Origin: an uncultured Actinomycetes bacterium
GTDB taxonomy: Bacteria; Actinomycetota; Actinomycetes; S36-B12
NCBI GenBank assembly: GCA_937902285.1
Contig: CALGTB010000054.1
Coordinates: 1-12,723 of the forward strand
DNA length: 12,723 nucleotides
Direction: 5' to 3'
Shown here: positions 1 through 5,799 of the stretch, one piece after another
How positions within the stretch are numbered: the first letter of the stretch is position 1
Layout: each line of letters begins with the position of its first letter
Notes under the pieces: generated by a model
The model's database searches: none
Told to the model about the DNA's origin: nothing
What the model saw: only the letters and a program-made list of their open reading frames with translations
Translations under genes and position numbers: made by a program

Positions 1-207
1 CCTCAACCGAGAGCCGCAACCCGTATAGGAGCGGCACAGAACCTGGGGCGCTTCAAGATCCTCCGCGACCTGGTCCTCGACCCCGACAAGGACAACCAGC
101 CCCTCGGACGACGTCCCGGACCACCACCAGGAGGCAAGAAGGGCGGCATGAAGAAGGGCTACAAATTCCCACCCCGAGATATAAGCAAGTCCCGGGACAC
201 CCGATAA
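1..207 (+). CDS. 3' end of an unidentified gene (partial)
   Basis: The frame is open from the first base of the window to a TAA at 205-207, giving 68 residues of a C-terminus whose start lies outside. The visible part is basic and rich in Pro and Gly, with a helical-looking stretch NLGRFKILRDLVLDP, then a Gly/Pro/Lys-rich segment (GPPPGGKKGGMKKGYKF) and a basic tail. GC-rich third positions fit a real gene. I do not recognise the family. The stop codon lies in the loop of the hairpin at 187-223, so the last codons form that hairpin's left arm. It sits on the far side of the tRNA remnant from the integrated element, so it is probably host chromosome rather than cargo. Confidence 0.5.
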   Translation, partial: PQPRAATRIGAAQNLGRFKILRDLVLDPDKDNQPLGRRPGPPPGGKKGGMKKGYKFPPRDISKSRDTR

Positions 208-223
208 GGATGTCCCGGGACTT
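187..223. terminator. 13-bp perfect hairpin, probable bidirectional terminator
   Basis: Arms AAGTCCCGGGACA (187-199) and TGTCCCGGGACTT (211-223) are perfect reverse complements around an 11-nt loop. It lies at the stop of the upstream plus-strand gene and begins 8 bases beyond the 3' end of the minus-strand tRNA remnant, so it could end transcription from both sides. There is no true T-run on either side (GCTTATAT follows on the minus strand), so the intrinsic strength is uncertain. Confidence 0.6.
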
Positions 224-230
224 CACAACC

Positions 231-273
231 GAGCCGCCTCGGGGATTTGAACCCCGGACCTACGCATTACGAG
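231..273 (-). repeat. Left attachment site: 3' half of a tRNA-Thr(CGT)
   Basis: Read on the minus strand this parses as anticodon loop CTCGTAA (anticodon CGT, Thr), 3' anticodon stem TGCGT, variable loop AGGTC, T-arm CGGGG-TTCAAAT-CCCCG and acceptor strand AGGCGGC. No CCA is encoded. The 5' half is absent: the bases before the loop (AACGG) do not pair with TGCGT, and no D-arm is visible. It is therefore not a working tRNA gene but the displaced 3' half typically left at the distal end of an element that integrates into a tRNA. Positions 233-257 are identical to 2586-2610; the next eight bases match at six. Confidence 0.75.
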
Positions 274-358
274 CCGTTCGCCAGCCCCCTAGGAGCACGC
301 TCTTACTCGTGCATACTCCGGCTTACCCCGCCATGCTCGGCCATGGGCGCTCCTTGTT

Positions 359-391
359 CCGGGTCATTTCCGGGTCATTTCCGGGTCATTT
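359..391. repeat. Three tandem 11-bp repeats (CCGGGTCATTT)
   Basis: Exact head-to-tail copies occupy 359-369, 370-380 and 381-391. They sit about 90 bp inside the left attachment site and 45 bp from the antitoxin stop, outside any convincing gene. Short direct repeats next to an attachment core are the usual form of arm-type binding sites for tyrosine integrases or their excisionases; that role is inferred from position alone. No matching copies were seen near the right end. Confidence 0.6.
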
Positions 392-435
392 GCACCGCCG
401 TCACAGCGCATGAGGCCGCTCGGTCCTGCGACGCG

Positions 436-756
436 TTACGCGATCTCTCGAAGTCCTGAGGTCGCCGGGGTGATGTCGATGTGGAACTCGATACCCAAAC
501 CGCGGGCGAGCCGTTCCAGTGTGCTGAACGTCGGCTCGTGGTCGCCGGCCTCGAGTCGCGCGACGGCGGGCTGGTGCATCCCGAGCTCGCGGGCCAGCGC
601 CGTCTGCGACAGCCCATGCTCCACGCGGTAGGCCAGGACGCGCATCGCCACGGCACGTGCCAGGGCCGTGCGGATGTGCTCCGCGTTCACCTGATCATCG
701 GCCAGGTCCTCGCCGCGGATCTCGCCGGCCGTCCGCAATGCCGACAGCTTCGTCAT
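436..756 (-). CDS. HigA-type antitoxin, XRE-family helix-turn-helix protein
   Basis: This 106-residue protein has a Cro/C1-type helix-turn-helix at about residues 50-71 (LSQTALARELGMHQPAVARLEAG) followed by conserved helices (TFSTLERLARGLGIEFHIDI). An N-terminal helical part of about 45 residues probably contacts the toxin. In HigBA-type systems the antitoxin binds and blocks the mRNA-cleaving toxin and represses its own promoter. It begins 1 bp after the toxin stop, with a GAGGAGGA ribosome-binding site inside the last toxin codons, so the two are co-transcribed and probably translationally coupled. The toxin-first order is characteristic of HigBA. The likely operator is the palindrome at 1096-1113. 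The family assignment is firm; the exact subfamily name is inference. Confidence 0.87.
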   Translation of the reverse strand: MTKLSALRTAGEIRGEDLADDQVNAEHIRTALARAVAMRVLAYRVEHGLSQTALARELGMHQPAVARLEAGDHEPTFSTLERLARGLGIEFHIDITPATSGLREIA

Positions 757-757
757 C

Positions 758-1087
758 TCAGTCCTCCTCTAGTTCCGCAAGGCGCGCCACGGCCAGTCGA
801 GCTGCCTTCGCGAAGCGCCGACGGTCCACCTGAGCCTCGGGCCCGATCGCCGCGATCACGAAGGCATCACCGACCCGCTGATACATCGCCCGCCACGGGC
901 TGCGACCCGCCCTGGGCCGTAGCTCCCTCAGTCCGGGGAACCCCTGCACGGCGCTCGAGTGAGGAAAGCCAAGCAAGGGACCGAACGCCTCCAGTTTCTC
1001 CACCGCGTGCAGCAACGCGTTGCGCTCGGTGACCGGCAGCGACAGTCGTTCCGTCGCGGCCTCGTCGATGAACAGCACCGTCCACAC
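758..1087 (-). CDS. RelE/HigB-type toxin (phage Gp49-like)
   Basis: The predicted protein is about 109 residues, with the RelE/HigB (Gp49-like) fold pattern: a helical N-terminus (ERNALLHAVEKLEAFGP), a strand LRELRPR, then WRAMYQRVGDAFVIAAIGPE with basic residues, and a C-terminal helix rich in Arg and Ala. Members are ribosome-dependent mRNA interferases or inhibitors neutralised by the XRE antitoxin encoded directly downstream. I prefer the GTG at 1087 because a TATCGT box (1099-1094) lies six bases before it, the layout of a leaderless actinobacterial transcript. The longer start (GTG at 1105) would lie inside the operator palindrome. The gene lies on the small integrated element and would help keep it in the genome. 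No catalytic residue can be assigned with confidence. Confidence 0.82.
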   Translation of the reverse strand: MWTVLFIDEAATERLSLPVTERNALLHAVEKLEAFGPLLGFPHSSAVQGFPGLRELRPRAGRSPWRAMYQRVGDAFVIAAIGPEAQVDRRRFAKAARLAVARLAELEED

Positions 1088-1095
1088 GACCAAAC

Positions 1096-1113
1096 GATAA
1101 CACACATGTTATC
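1096..1113 (-). promoter_or_regulatory. Operator and -10 region of the toxin-antitoxin operon
   Basis: GATAACA (1096-1102) and TGTTATC (1107-1113) form a perfect 7-bp inverted repeat around CACA. On the minus strand a TATCGT box (1099-1094) overlaps it and is followed after six bases by the proposed GTG start. Binding of the antitoxin or the toxin-antitoxin complex here would block the promoter, the usual autoregulation of these operons. This role is inferred. Confidence 0.65.
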
Positions 1114-1287
1114 AGCCGCTGTCGCGCCCGAGGCCTTCACGAAAGACAGATGTCCGCAGCTTCGCTGAGGCCGGGGCGCTGACTGCGGGAGCCCGCGAGG
1201 CGAACGCCGCCACGCCCGACAAGGTCGCGGGCAGCCGAATGCGTGGCACGGAGCAGTCTCGTGCCGTTGATCCAGGTAGAGGGCGAA

Positions 1288-1303
1288 GCCCGCTCGAGCG
1301 GGC
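1288..1303. promoter_or_regulatory. 16-bp perfect palindrome upstream of the integrase
   Basis: GCCCGCTCGAGCGGGC is fully self-complementary. It lies in the 287-bp gene-free space between the divergent toxin and integrase genes. A second small repeat there, TCGGGGGCGAG, occurs at 1349-1359 and 1361-1371. Either could be an operator or excisionase site. No excisionase gene is visible in the gap. Confidence 0.4.
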
Positions 1304-1400
1304 GCCATGGCCCGCCGGACCACGCCGGTGCATCACGGGGGGTGCGCCTCGGGGGCGAGTTCGGGGGCGAGGCACGCCGCCGTGAGAGGGAGGAAACGTC

Positions 1401-2567
1401 GTGATCTTGAAGACCCGTCAGGGCCGGTACCGGGTGAAGGTCAAGGACCACGGCGTCATCGTCGCCGACCGCACCTTCACGCACTGGAACGAGGCGGAGG
1501 CGTGGGAGGCCGACCGCAAACGCATGATCGCCACTGGACGGCTCGCCCCCGCAGCTGCCGGCCGCGCGCCCCTTGTCGAGGTCTTCGCGGCGTGGAGCCA
1601 GGTCCGCCCCTGCCAGGTCCAGGAACGCACGTGGCAGTCCGACCAGTCCGCCTGGGCCAGCCACCTGGCAACGCGGTTCGGCCGGCTGCCGGTCGGGTCG
1701 ATCACCAGCCTGGACGTCGAGTCGTTCGCGCACGACCTGCACGCCGACCACGCCGCAAGCACGGTACGACGAATCATCGCGACGTTGATCGCGCTGCTGG
1801 ACTTCGCCGTGGACCACCGCTGGATCGAGGCCAACCCCGCCCGCATCCCGCTGGCCCTGGACCCCGACCCGCAGCGGCATCCGCGGCACGTGACCCTAGG
1901 CCCCGTAGAACTCCTTGCCGTATGGGCAGATCAGCGCCGGCGGTCGACGTTGGCGGACGTGACGTTGTTCCTCGGGCTGACCGGCCTGCGCTGGGGCGAG
2001 TTCGTCGCCTTGCGCCCAGGCGACCTCCTCACGACCGCGACCGGCGGGCCGATGGTGCACGTTGCGCGCAGCATCGTGCGCGCCCGCGGTGAGGGTGCCC
2101 CGACGGTCAAGTCGACGAAGTCCGGCGCCGACCGGCTCGTCCCCCTGGCACACCTCGCCGCCGACGTCACCCAGACATGGGCGAACGGCAAGGACAGGGG
2201 CGCACTACTGGTCCCCGGACCCGACGGCCGCCCGCTGCGGCCGTCCACGTTCCGCCGGCAGGTCCACTGGACCCAGACCGACCGGCCGGGTTCCGGATCC
2301 ACGACCTGCAGCACAGCTGCGCCACGAACCTGCTCACCAATGGCGCGGACATCCTCGGCGTGCAAGGGATCCTCGGCCACGCGAGCCCCGACACCACCCT
2401 GCGCTACTGCGGCCACCTCACCGGCACCGGGCACCTCCGAGCCGCCATGGACCACTACGAGCAGCCCCTCACGGCAGGGGTCAGGCTCCCGGGGCGCCTT
2501 GGGGGCGACAAGACCGCCGAAATCAGCGTCGCGCGACCTCGAGAAGGGCCGAAAACCCGAGCAATAG
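1401..2567 (+). pseudogene. Tyrosine-recombinase integrase, frameshifted and with a mutated catalytic Arg
   Basis: This was a phage/ICE-type site-specific integrase. The GTG start has a good AGGGAGGA site six bases upstream. Residues 1-50 look like an arm-binding domain, about 55-150 a core-binding domain (STVRRIIATLIALLDFAVDHRW) and the catalytic domain follows, with TGLRWGE carrying Arg197 and a Lys at 237 or 240. Near 2280-2292 the meaningful frame changes (consistent with one lost base): the rest of the catalytic domain (FRIHDLQHSCATNLL, GILGHASPDTTLRYCGH) continues in frame 2 while the original frame runs out-of-register to 2567. In the HxxR box, Arg is replaced by Gln (CAG at 2309-2311); the Tyr nucleophile codon (2405-2407) remains. 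The shifted frame has no stop before the right attachment site. Two independent lesions make activity very unlikely. Its 3' end lies next to the att site, the usual place for int. Confidence 0.85.
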
Positions 2568-2585
2568 CAACGGATTATCCTTGGG

Positions 2586-2618
2586 GCCGCCTCGGGGATT
2601 TGAACCCCGGGCCTGCGC
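2586..2618 (-). repeat. Right attachment site: T-arm and acceptor part of the tRNA
   Basis: The first 25 bases (2586-2610) are identical to 233-257, and the next eight match at six. On the minus strand they read as variable loop AGGCC, T-arm CGGGG-TTCAAAT-CCCCG and acceptor AGGCGGC. Similarity stops before the anticodon loop, where the sequence becomes TetR coding sequence instead of the expected 5' part of a restored tRNA. Together the two copies bracket about 2.35 kb containing the toxin-antitoxin pair and the integrase, which supports an integrated element. Confidence 0.7.
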
Positions 2619-3144
2619 CGGAGTCGGGGTCGCAACTGTCTACCGCCGCTTTCCCACTCGCCCCGAACGCATCGCGGGCGCCTTCGGCTGCAAGATCACC
2701 GCCTACGCCGACGCCATCGACGACGCTCTCGCTGACGAGGATCCCTGGCGCGGGTTCTGCACATCCGTCGAGCGCATGTGCGAGATGCAGTCCGACGACC
2801 ACGGCTTCGCCGACGTCCTGCCCCTCACCTTCCCGATGGCCCCGGAGTTCCAGTCCGAACGCGACCGGGGCTACGGCAACATGGTCAAGCTCATCAAACG
2901 CGCAAAGGCCGCCGGCGCGCTTCGCAAGGACTTCGTCCACGAGGACATCCCGATCCTTCTCTTGGCCAACGCCGGCGTCATCACCGCCACCGGGGACGCC
3001 GCGCCCGACGCTTGGCGCCGGCTTGTCGCCTACCTGCTTCAGGCCTTCTCGGCGCAGGCAACACAGGAACTTCCGGCCGCGCCGTCGCCCGAGCAGACGT
3101 ACCGCGCGATGCAGCGATTGAGCCCGACCACGGACCTCACTTAG
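2617..3144 (+). pseudogene. TetR-family regulator lacking its N-terminus
   Basis: The frame reads AGVGVATVYRRFPTRPERI, the recognition helix and following loop of a TetR DNA-binding domain, then an intact ligand-binding and dimerisation domain ending at TAG 3142-3144. About the first 40 residues (helix 1, helix 2 and the start codon) are missing: the frame begins directly at the tRNA-derived attachment sequence. Without a complete helix-turn-helix the product could not bind DNA normally. No indel is seen in the remaining 175 codons, so the truncation looks recent or was a single rearrangement. An internal ATG at 2775 could still start a fragment, but it has no obvious ribosome-binding site. 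The identity as TetR is firm; the target genes are unknown. Confidence 0.8.
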
Positions 3145-3162
3145 GCCAACACGCGGCGCCCC

Positions 3163-3204
3163 GCCGACCTGAAGCACAGTCTCAATCAGGGGTCGGCCTT
3201 CAGG
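3163..3204. other. Overlapping inverted repeats after the TetR remnant
   Basis: GCCGACC (3163-3169) can pair with GGTCGGC (3191-3197), and CCTGAAG (3168-3174) with CTTCAGG (3198-3204). The two stems share bases and so exclude each other. It lies just after the TetR stop and could be a weak terminator. The rest of 3145-3438 holds no gene that I can support. Confidence 0.3.
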
Positions 3205-3438
3205 CTCGCTGGCACCCCGAATCCAAGGAAGCCGCGACCTGGCCGGAGACTGACCCTCCCGCAGGCGGTGACCTCCCCTGGCCATCCTGCTCGAAGGGTG
3301 CACTGCCGTCGGGAAAATGGCTTCCGGGGCGGGGCGCCGCAGGGTGCGGTACCTGGCGTACGCCACGCAGCACTTCGAGTGCCGGGTTACTGGCCCGCCC
3401 GGACCCAGGAACCGATCGGCACGCATTACCGTGAGGTC

Positions 3439-4356
3439 GTGGACCTCCCCAAGCTCGACTGGCTGCCCTGGCGGCAGGCGATCGCCTTGGCTGTGGCCCT
3501 CCTCGTCGTGTCGCAGGTGATCGATATCGTCCGACGACGGTCTCGCCGGCGGGGGGCGCGGTCGGCATCAACGTCGATCGTCTCTCGCGAGGCGGCGCTC
3601 GTCCTCTTTCTCTACTCCGTCTGGCAGTACGTCGGAGGCATCAACTTCGGTGGTCTAGACCAGGCCGACGCCGCAGGCCTGTGGCTGGCCGACCTCGAGT
3701 CTGCGCTCGGCTGGCCGACCGAGGCCGCGATCCAGAGGGTCGTTCTCGGCAACGACGCCCTGATCCGACTCGCCGACCTGTACTACAGTTCGCTGCACAT
3801 CCCGGTCTTCGTCATGACCCTTGTCTGGATCCTATTGTTCCGGCGCCAGTACTGGGCGTTCAGCCGGACCACCATCGCCATCCTCACCGGCCTTTGCCTG
3901 CTCATCCAGTTCAAGCCGGTCGCCCCACCGCGGCTGCTGCCCCAACTCGGCGTCGTCGACACGGCCGCTCTGCACGGCCTGTCCGTCTACGGCCTCATTC
4001 CCGGCGCCAATCAGTACTCGGCCATGCCCTCGGTGCACATCGCGTGGGCTGCGGCGGTGGCGTTCCTTGTGGTTATCGCCGGCAGGACCCTTTGGCGCTG
4101 GCTAGCGCTGCTCTACCCACTCGCCACATTGTGGGTAGTCGTCGTGACCGGCAACCATTTCATCATCGACGGCGTCGCCTCCATCACTCTGCTGGGCGCC
4201 TCCGCCGGGATTACCGTGCTCTTCCAGTCGCAGCGACCTCCAGGCTTCCCGCGCTCCCATGCGCGGGTCGAAGACCTCGACGTCGCGGCCAGGCCAGCGG
4301 AAACCCCACCGGCGGCCCTGCTCAAGCAGTCCATGCAGCCAGACCTGAGGATGTAG
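3439..4356 (+). CDS. PAP2_3-family membrane phosphatase, copy 1
   Basis: The product is a polytopic membrane protein of about 305 residues of the PAP2/inositol-phosphorylceramide-synthase-like group, which remove or transfer phosphate on lipid or polyprenyl phosphates at the membrane. Motifs visible in order: APPRLLP, AMPSVHIAWA (PSxH with catalytic-type His) and TGNHFIIDG (HxxxD), each next to a hydrophobic segment (about six in all). The Arg of the classical third motif is not obvious, as in other PAP2_3 members. The frame is open upstream to a GTG at 3268, but third-position GC drops before about 3380, and the recognisable product begins VDLPKLDWLPWRQAIALAVALL; I therefore chose GTG 3439. 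Its Shine-Dalgarno (GTGAGG) is poorly spaced, and GTG 3379 is another option. It is paralogous to the convergent gene at 4582-5619. The substrate is unknown. Confidence 0.82.
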   Translation: MDLPKLDWLPWRQAIALAVALLVVSQVIDIVRRRSRRRGARSASTSIVSREAALVLFLYSVWQYVGGINFGGLDQADAAGLWLADLESALGWPTEAAIQRVVLGNDALIRLADLYYSSLHIPVFVMTLVWILLFRRQYWAFSRTTIAILTGLCLLIQFKPVAPPRLLPQLGVVDTAALHGLSVYGLIPGANQYSAMPSVHIAWAAAVAFLVVIAGRTLWRWLALLYPLATLWVVVVTGNHFIIDGVASITLLGASAGITVLFQSQRPPGFPRSHARVEDLDVAARPAETPPAALLKQSMQPDLRM

Positions 4357-4402
4357 ACGTGGGACGGGTGTCGGATGCTCCTAGACCGCAGGCCTGGGGC
4401 AT

Positions 4403-4694
4403 TCAGCGCAGGTAGGGCGTGACCTCCTCGATATCGCCGAAGCGCTCGCGTGTCCTCGGTCGACAGCAGCGGCGAAAAATCACGCGCTCGCCTGGCGTCA
4501 AGACCACCGGCGGTGACACAGCAGTACCGTCCGTCACTTGAAGAGCGTCGATGACGCGCAGGATCTCGTCGAAGTTCCGGTTCACGGACCTTGGGGTACG
4601 AGAGGATGATGTGGACCTTGTTCGCGGGATCGATGATGAACACCGAGCGCACGGTCGACGTGTCGCCTACGCCCGGGTGGATCATGTCGTACTG
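4403..4694 (-). pseudogene. C-terminal fragment of a 1-Cys (Prx6-like) peroxiredoxin
   Basis: Read on the minus strand, YDMIHPGVGDTSTVRSVFII then DPANKVHIILSYPK matches the conserved middle of 1-Cys peroxiredoxins, which reduce hydroperoxides with an N-terminal catalytic Cys. The next part, NRNFDEILRVIDALQVTDG and later RERFGDIEEVTPYLR followed by TGA at 4403-4405, is in another frame: one extra base near 4592-4596 separates them. A second disturbed stretch near the T5 run reads LSTEDT only in a different frame. The N-terminal half with the thioredoxin-fold core and peroxidatic Cys is absent; only PAP2 sequence lies upstream. Deletion plus two or three indels make this a clear relic. The short open frame 4403-4585 is unlikely to be functional. 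Confidence 0.8.
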
Positions 4695-5619
4695 TTTCGG
4701 TCAGGCACGGCTCACCGAGCCCCATCGAGCTGCATAGGTCACAGCTGTCACCAATGGATTCTGGTGTTCGCTCCTTCACTTGAGCCGTTCCACGGCTGAC
4801 GTCATCTATCCGGTGGCGAACCTGCCCGAGCCCGCGCCAGCCGAACGGCGATCTGCTGTTCCGTCGTGGGCAACAACACCTCCACGAGACTGCGACGAGC
4901 AGTGCACCTGCGGCCGCATCAGTGACGAAGTGATTGCCGGTGCCGAGCACGACGAATGTCGTGGTCAACGGATAGGCCCAGGCAAGGTGGCGCCATCGCG
5001 CGTGGGGTAGTGCGACGACAATGGCCAGTGCGACCCAGGTGGCCCAGGCCACGTGCAAGCTGGGCATCGCTGCGTAGGGATTGGCAAAGGACGCAGGTCC
5101 GGAAGGGTCAGCAGCGGACAGGATGTTGCCTTCTTTGAGCGTGTCAACGATGCCTGCGAGGGACAGTCGTGGCGGCGCTAACGGAAGCAGCCAGTACATC
5201 AGCAGTGCCGACCCGCTGGTCAGGACAAGGGTATTGCGCAGGGCAGGGTAGACGTTGCGTCGCGCTGCCCGAATCCAGATGAGCACGGCGGGCGTGACGG
5301 TGAAGTGCGCGATGCCGTAGAAGAGTCCAGTTGACACCACAAGCGCAGGACTTGCAGCCACGAGCGTGTTTAGCGAGGTCTCTGGCGTCACATGGAGCAT
5401 CGCCTGAAGCGACCACAGCCCTCGGGCGCGGTCAACCGCCGTGAGCTCTGACCCACGAACCGCTGCCTGCACCAGCTGATAGGCGCCATAGCCGACGACC
5501 AATACCAGTAGCTCGATCCACCACGGCGGCAGCCAAGCTCGGATGCCCGTGGCAGCGACTGCATTCTCGGGCGAGCCACCCGCAGGCGGCTCCCCTGGGC
5601 CATCGTTCGTGACGATCAC
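4582..5619 (-). CDS. PAP2_3-family membrane phosphatase, copy 2, with abnormal C-terminus
   Basis: The GTG start at 5619 is preceded by AGAGG. The first about 250 residues form a multi-spanning membrane protein with the same motif order as copy 1: LAPPRLSLAGIVDT, NPYAAMPSLHVAWA and GTGNHFVTDAAAG, hence a lipid- or polyprenyl-phosphate phosphatase of the PAP2_3 group. After GALLVAVSW the open frame loses coding character (Cys/Arg-rich, lower third-position GC) and finally overlaps the peroxiredoxin relic out of frame, so the last about 95 residues are probably not native. A one-base shift after VSW gives EVLLPTTEQQIAVRLARARA and a stop at 4804-4802, a more natural ending. The catalytic motifs are intact, so the protein may still work. 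It converges on copy 1 across the peroxiredoxin relic. Confidence 0.8.
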   Translation of the reverse strand: MIVTNDGPGEPPAGGSPENAVAATGIRAWLPPWWIELLVLVVGYGAYQLVQAAVRGSELTAVDRARGLWSLQAMLHVTPETSLNTLVAASPALVVSTGLFYGIAHFTVTPAVLIWIRAARRNVYPALRNTLVLTSGSALLMYWLLPLAPPRLSLAGIVDTLKEGNILSAADPSGPASFANPYAAMPSLHVAWATWVALAIVVALPHARWRHLAWAYPLTTTFVVLGTGNHFVTDAAAGALLVAVSWRCCCPRRNSRSPFGWRGLGQVRHRIDDVSRGTAQVKERTPESIGDSCDLCSSMGLGEPCLTETVRHDPPGRRRHVDRALGVHHRSREQGPHHPLVPQGP

Positions 5620-5799
5620 TTACCTCTAGATCCTCTCATCGCGCACCGTTGAGTCTGTCGGGCGTCATCCCTTCTGGCAGGACGGTGAGTGGAGGATCGG
5701 CTGCTGTTTGGCGCGTGTTCTCGGCCATCACAGACCACACGCCGCACATGTCCGCAAGCCACCTGTCGCCCTCGTGACCAACCTCCCTCGGCGGGACGT

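Noticed and set aside
231..310. Complete tRNA-Thr gene on the minus strand
   Set aside because: The 5' half is missing: no D-arm, and the bases before the anticodon loop do not pair with the 3' anticodon stem.
359..391. CRISPR-like array
   Set aside because: The 11-bp units are contiguous with no spacers and no cas genes are present.
210..413. Plus-strand open frame reading PPRGFEPRTYALR
   Set aside because: This is the antisense translation of a tRNA-Thr 3' end, a common false gene; it is explained by the attachment site.
1137..1889. Long minus-strand frame of 250 codons opposite the integrase
   Set aside because: It is antisense to the well-supported integrase and shows no recognisable protein.
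2177..3121. Single 314-codon plus frame spanning integrase end and TetR
   Set aside because: Only its first part is real (integrase C-terminus after the frameshift); the rest is TetR sequence in a wrong frame.
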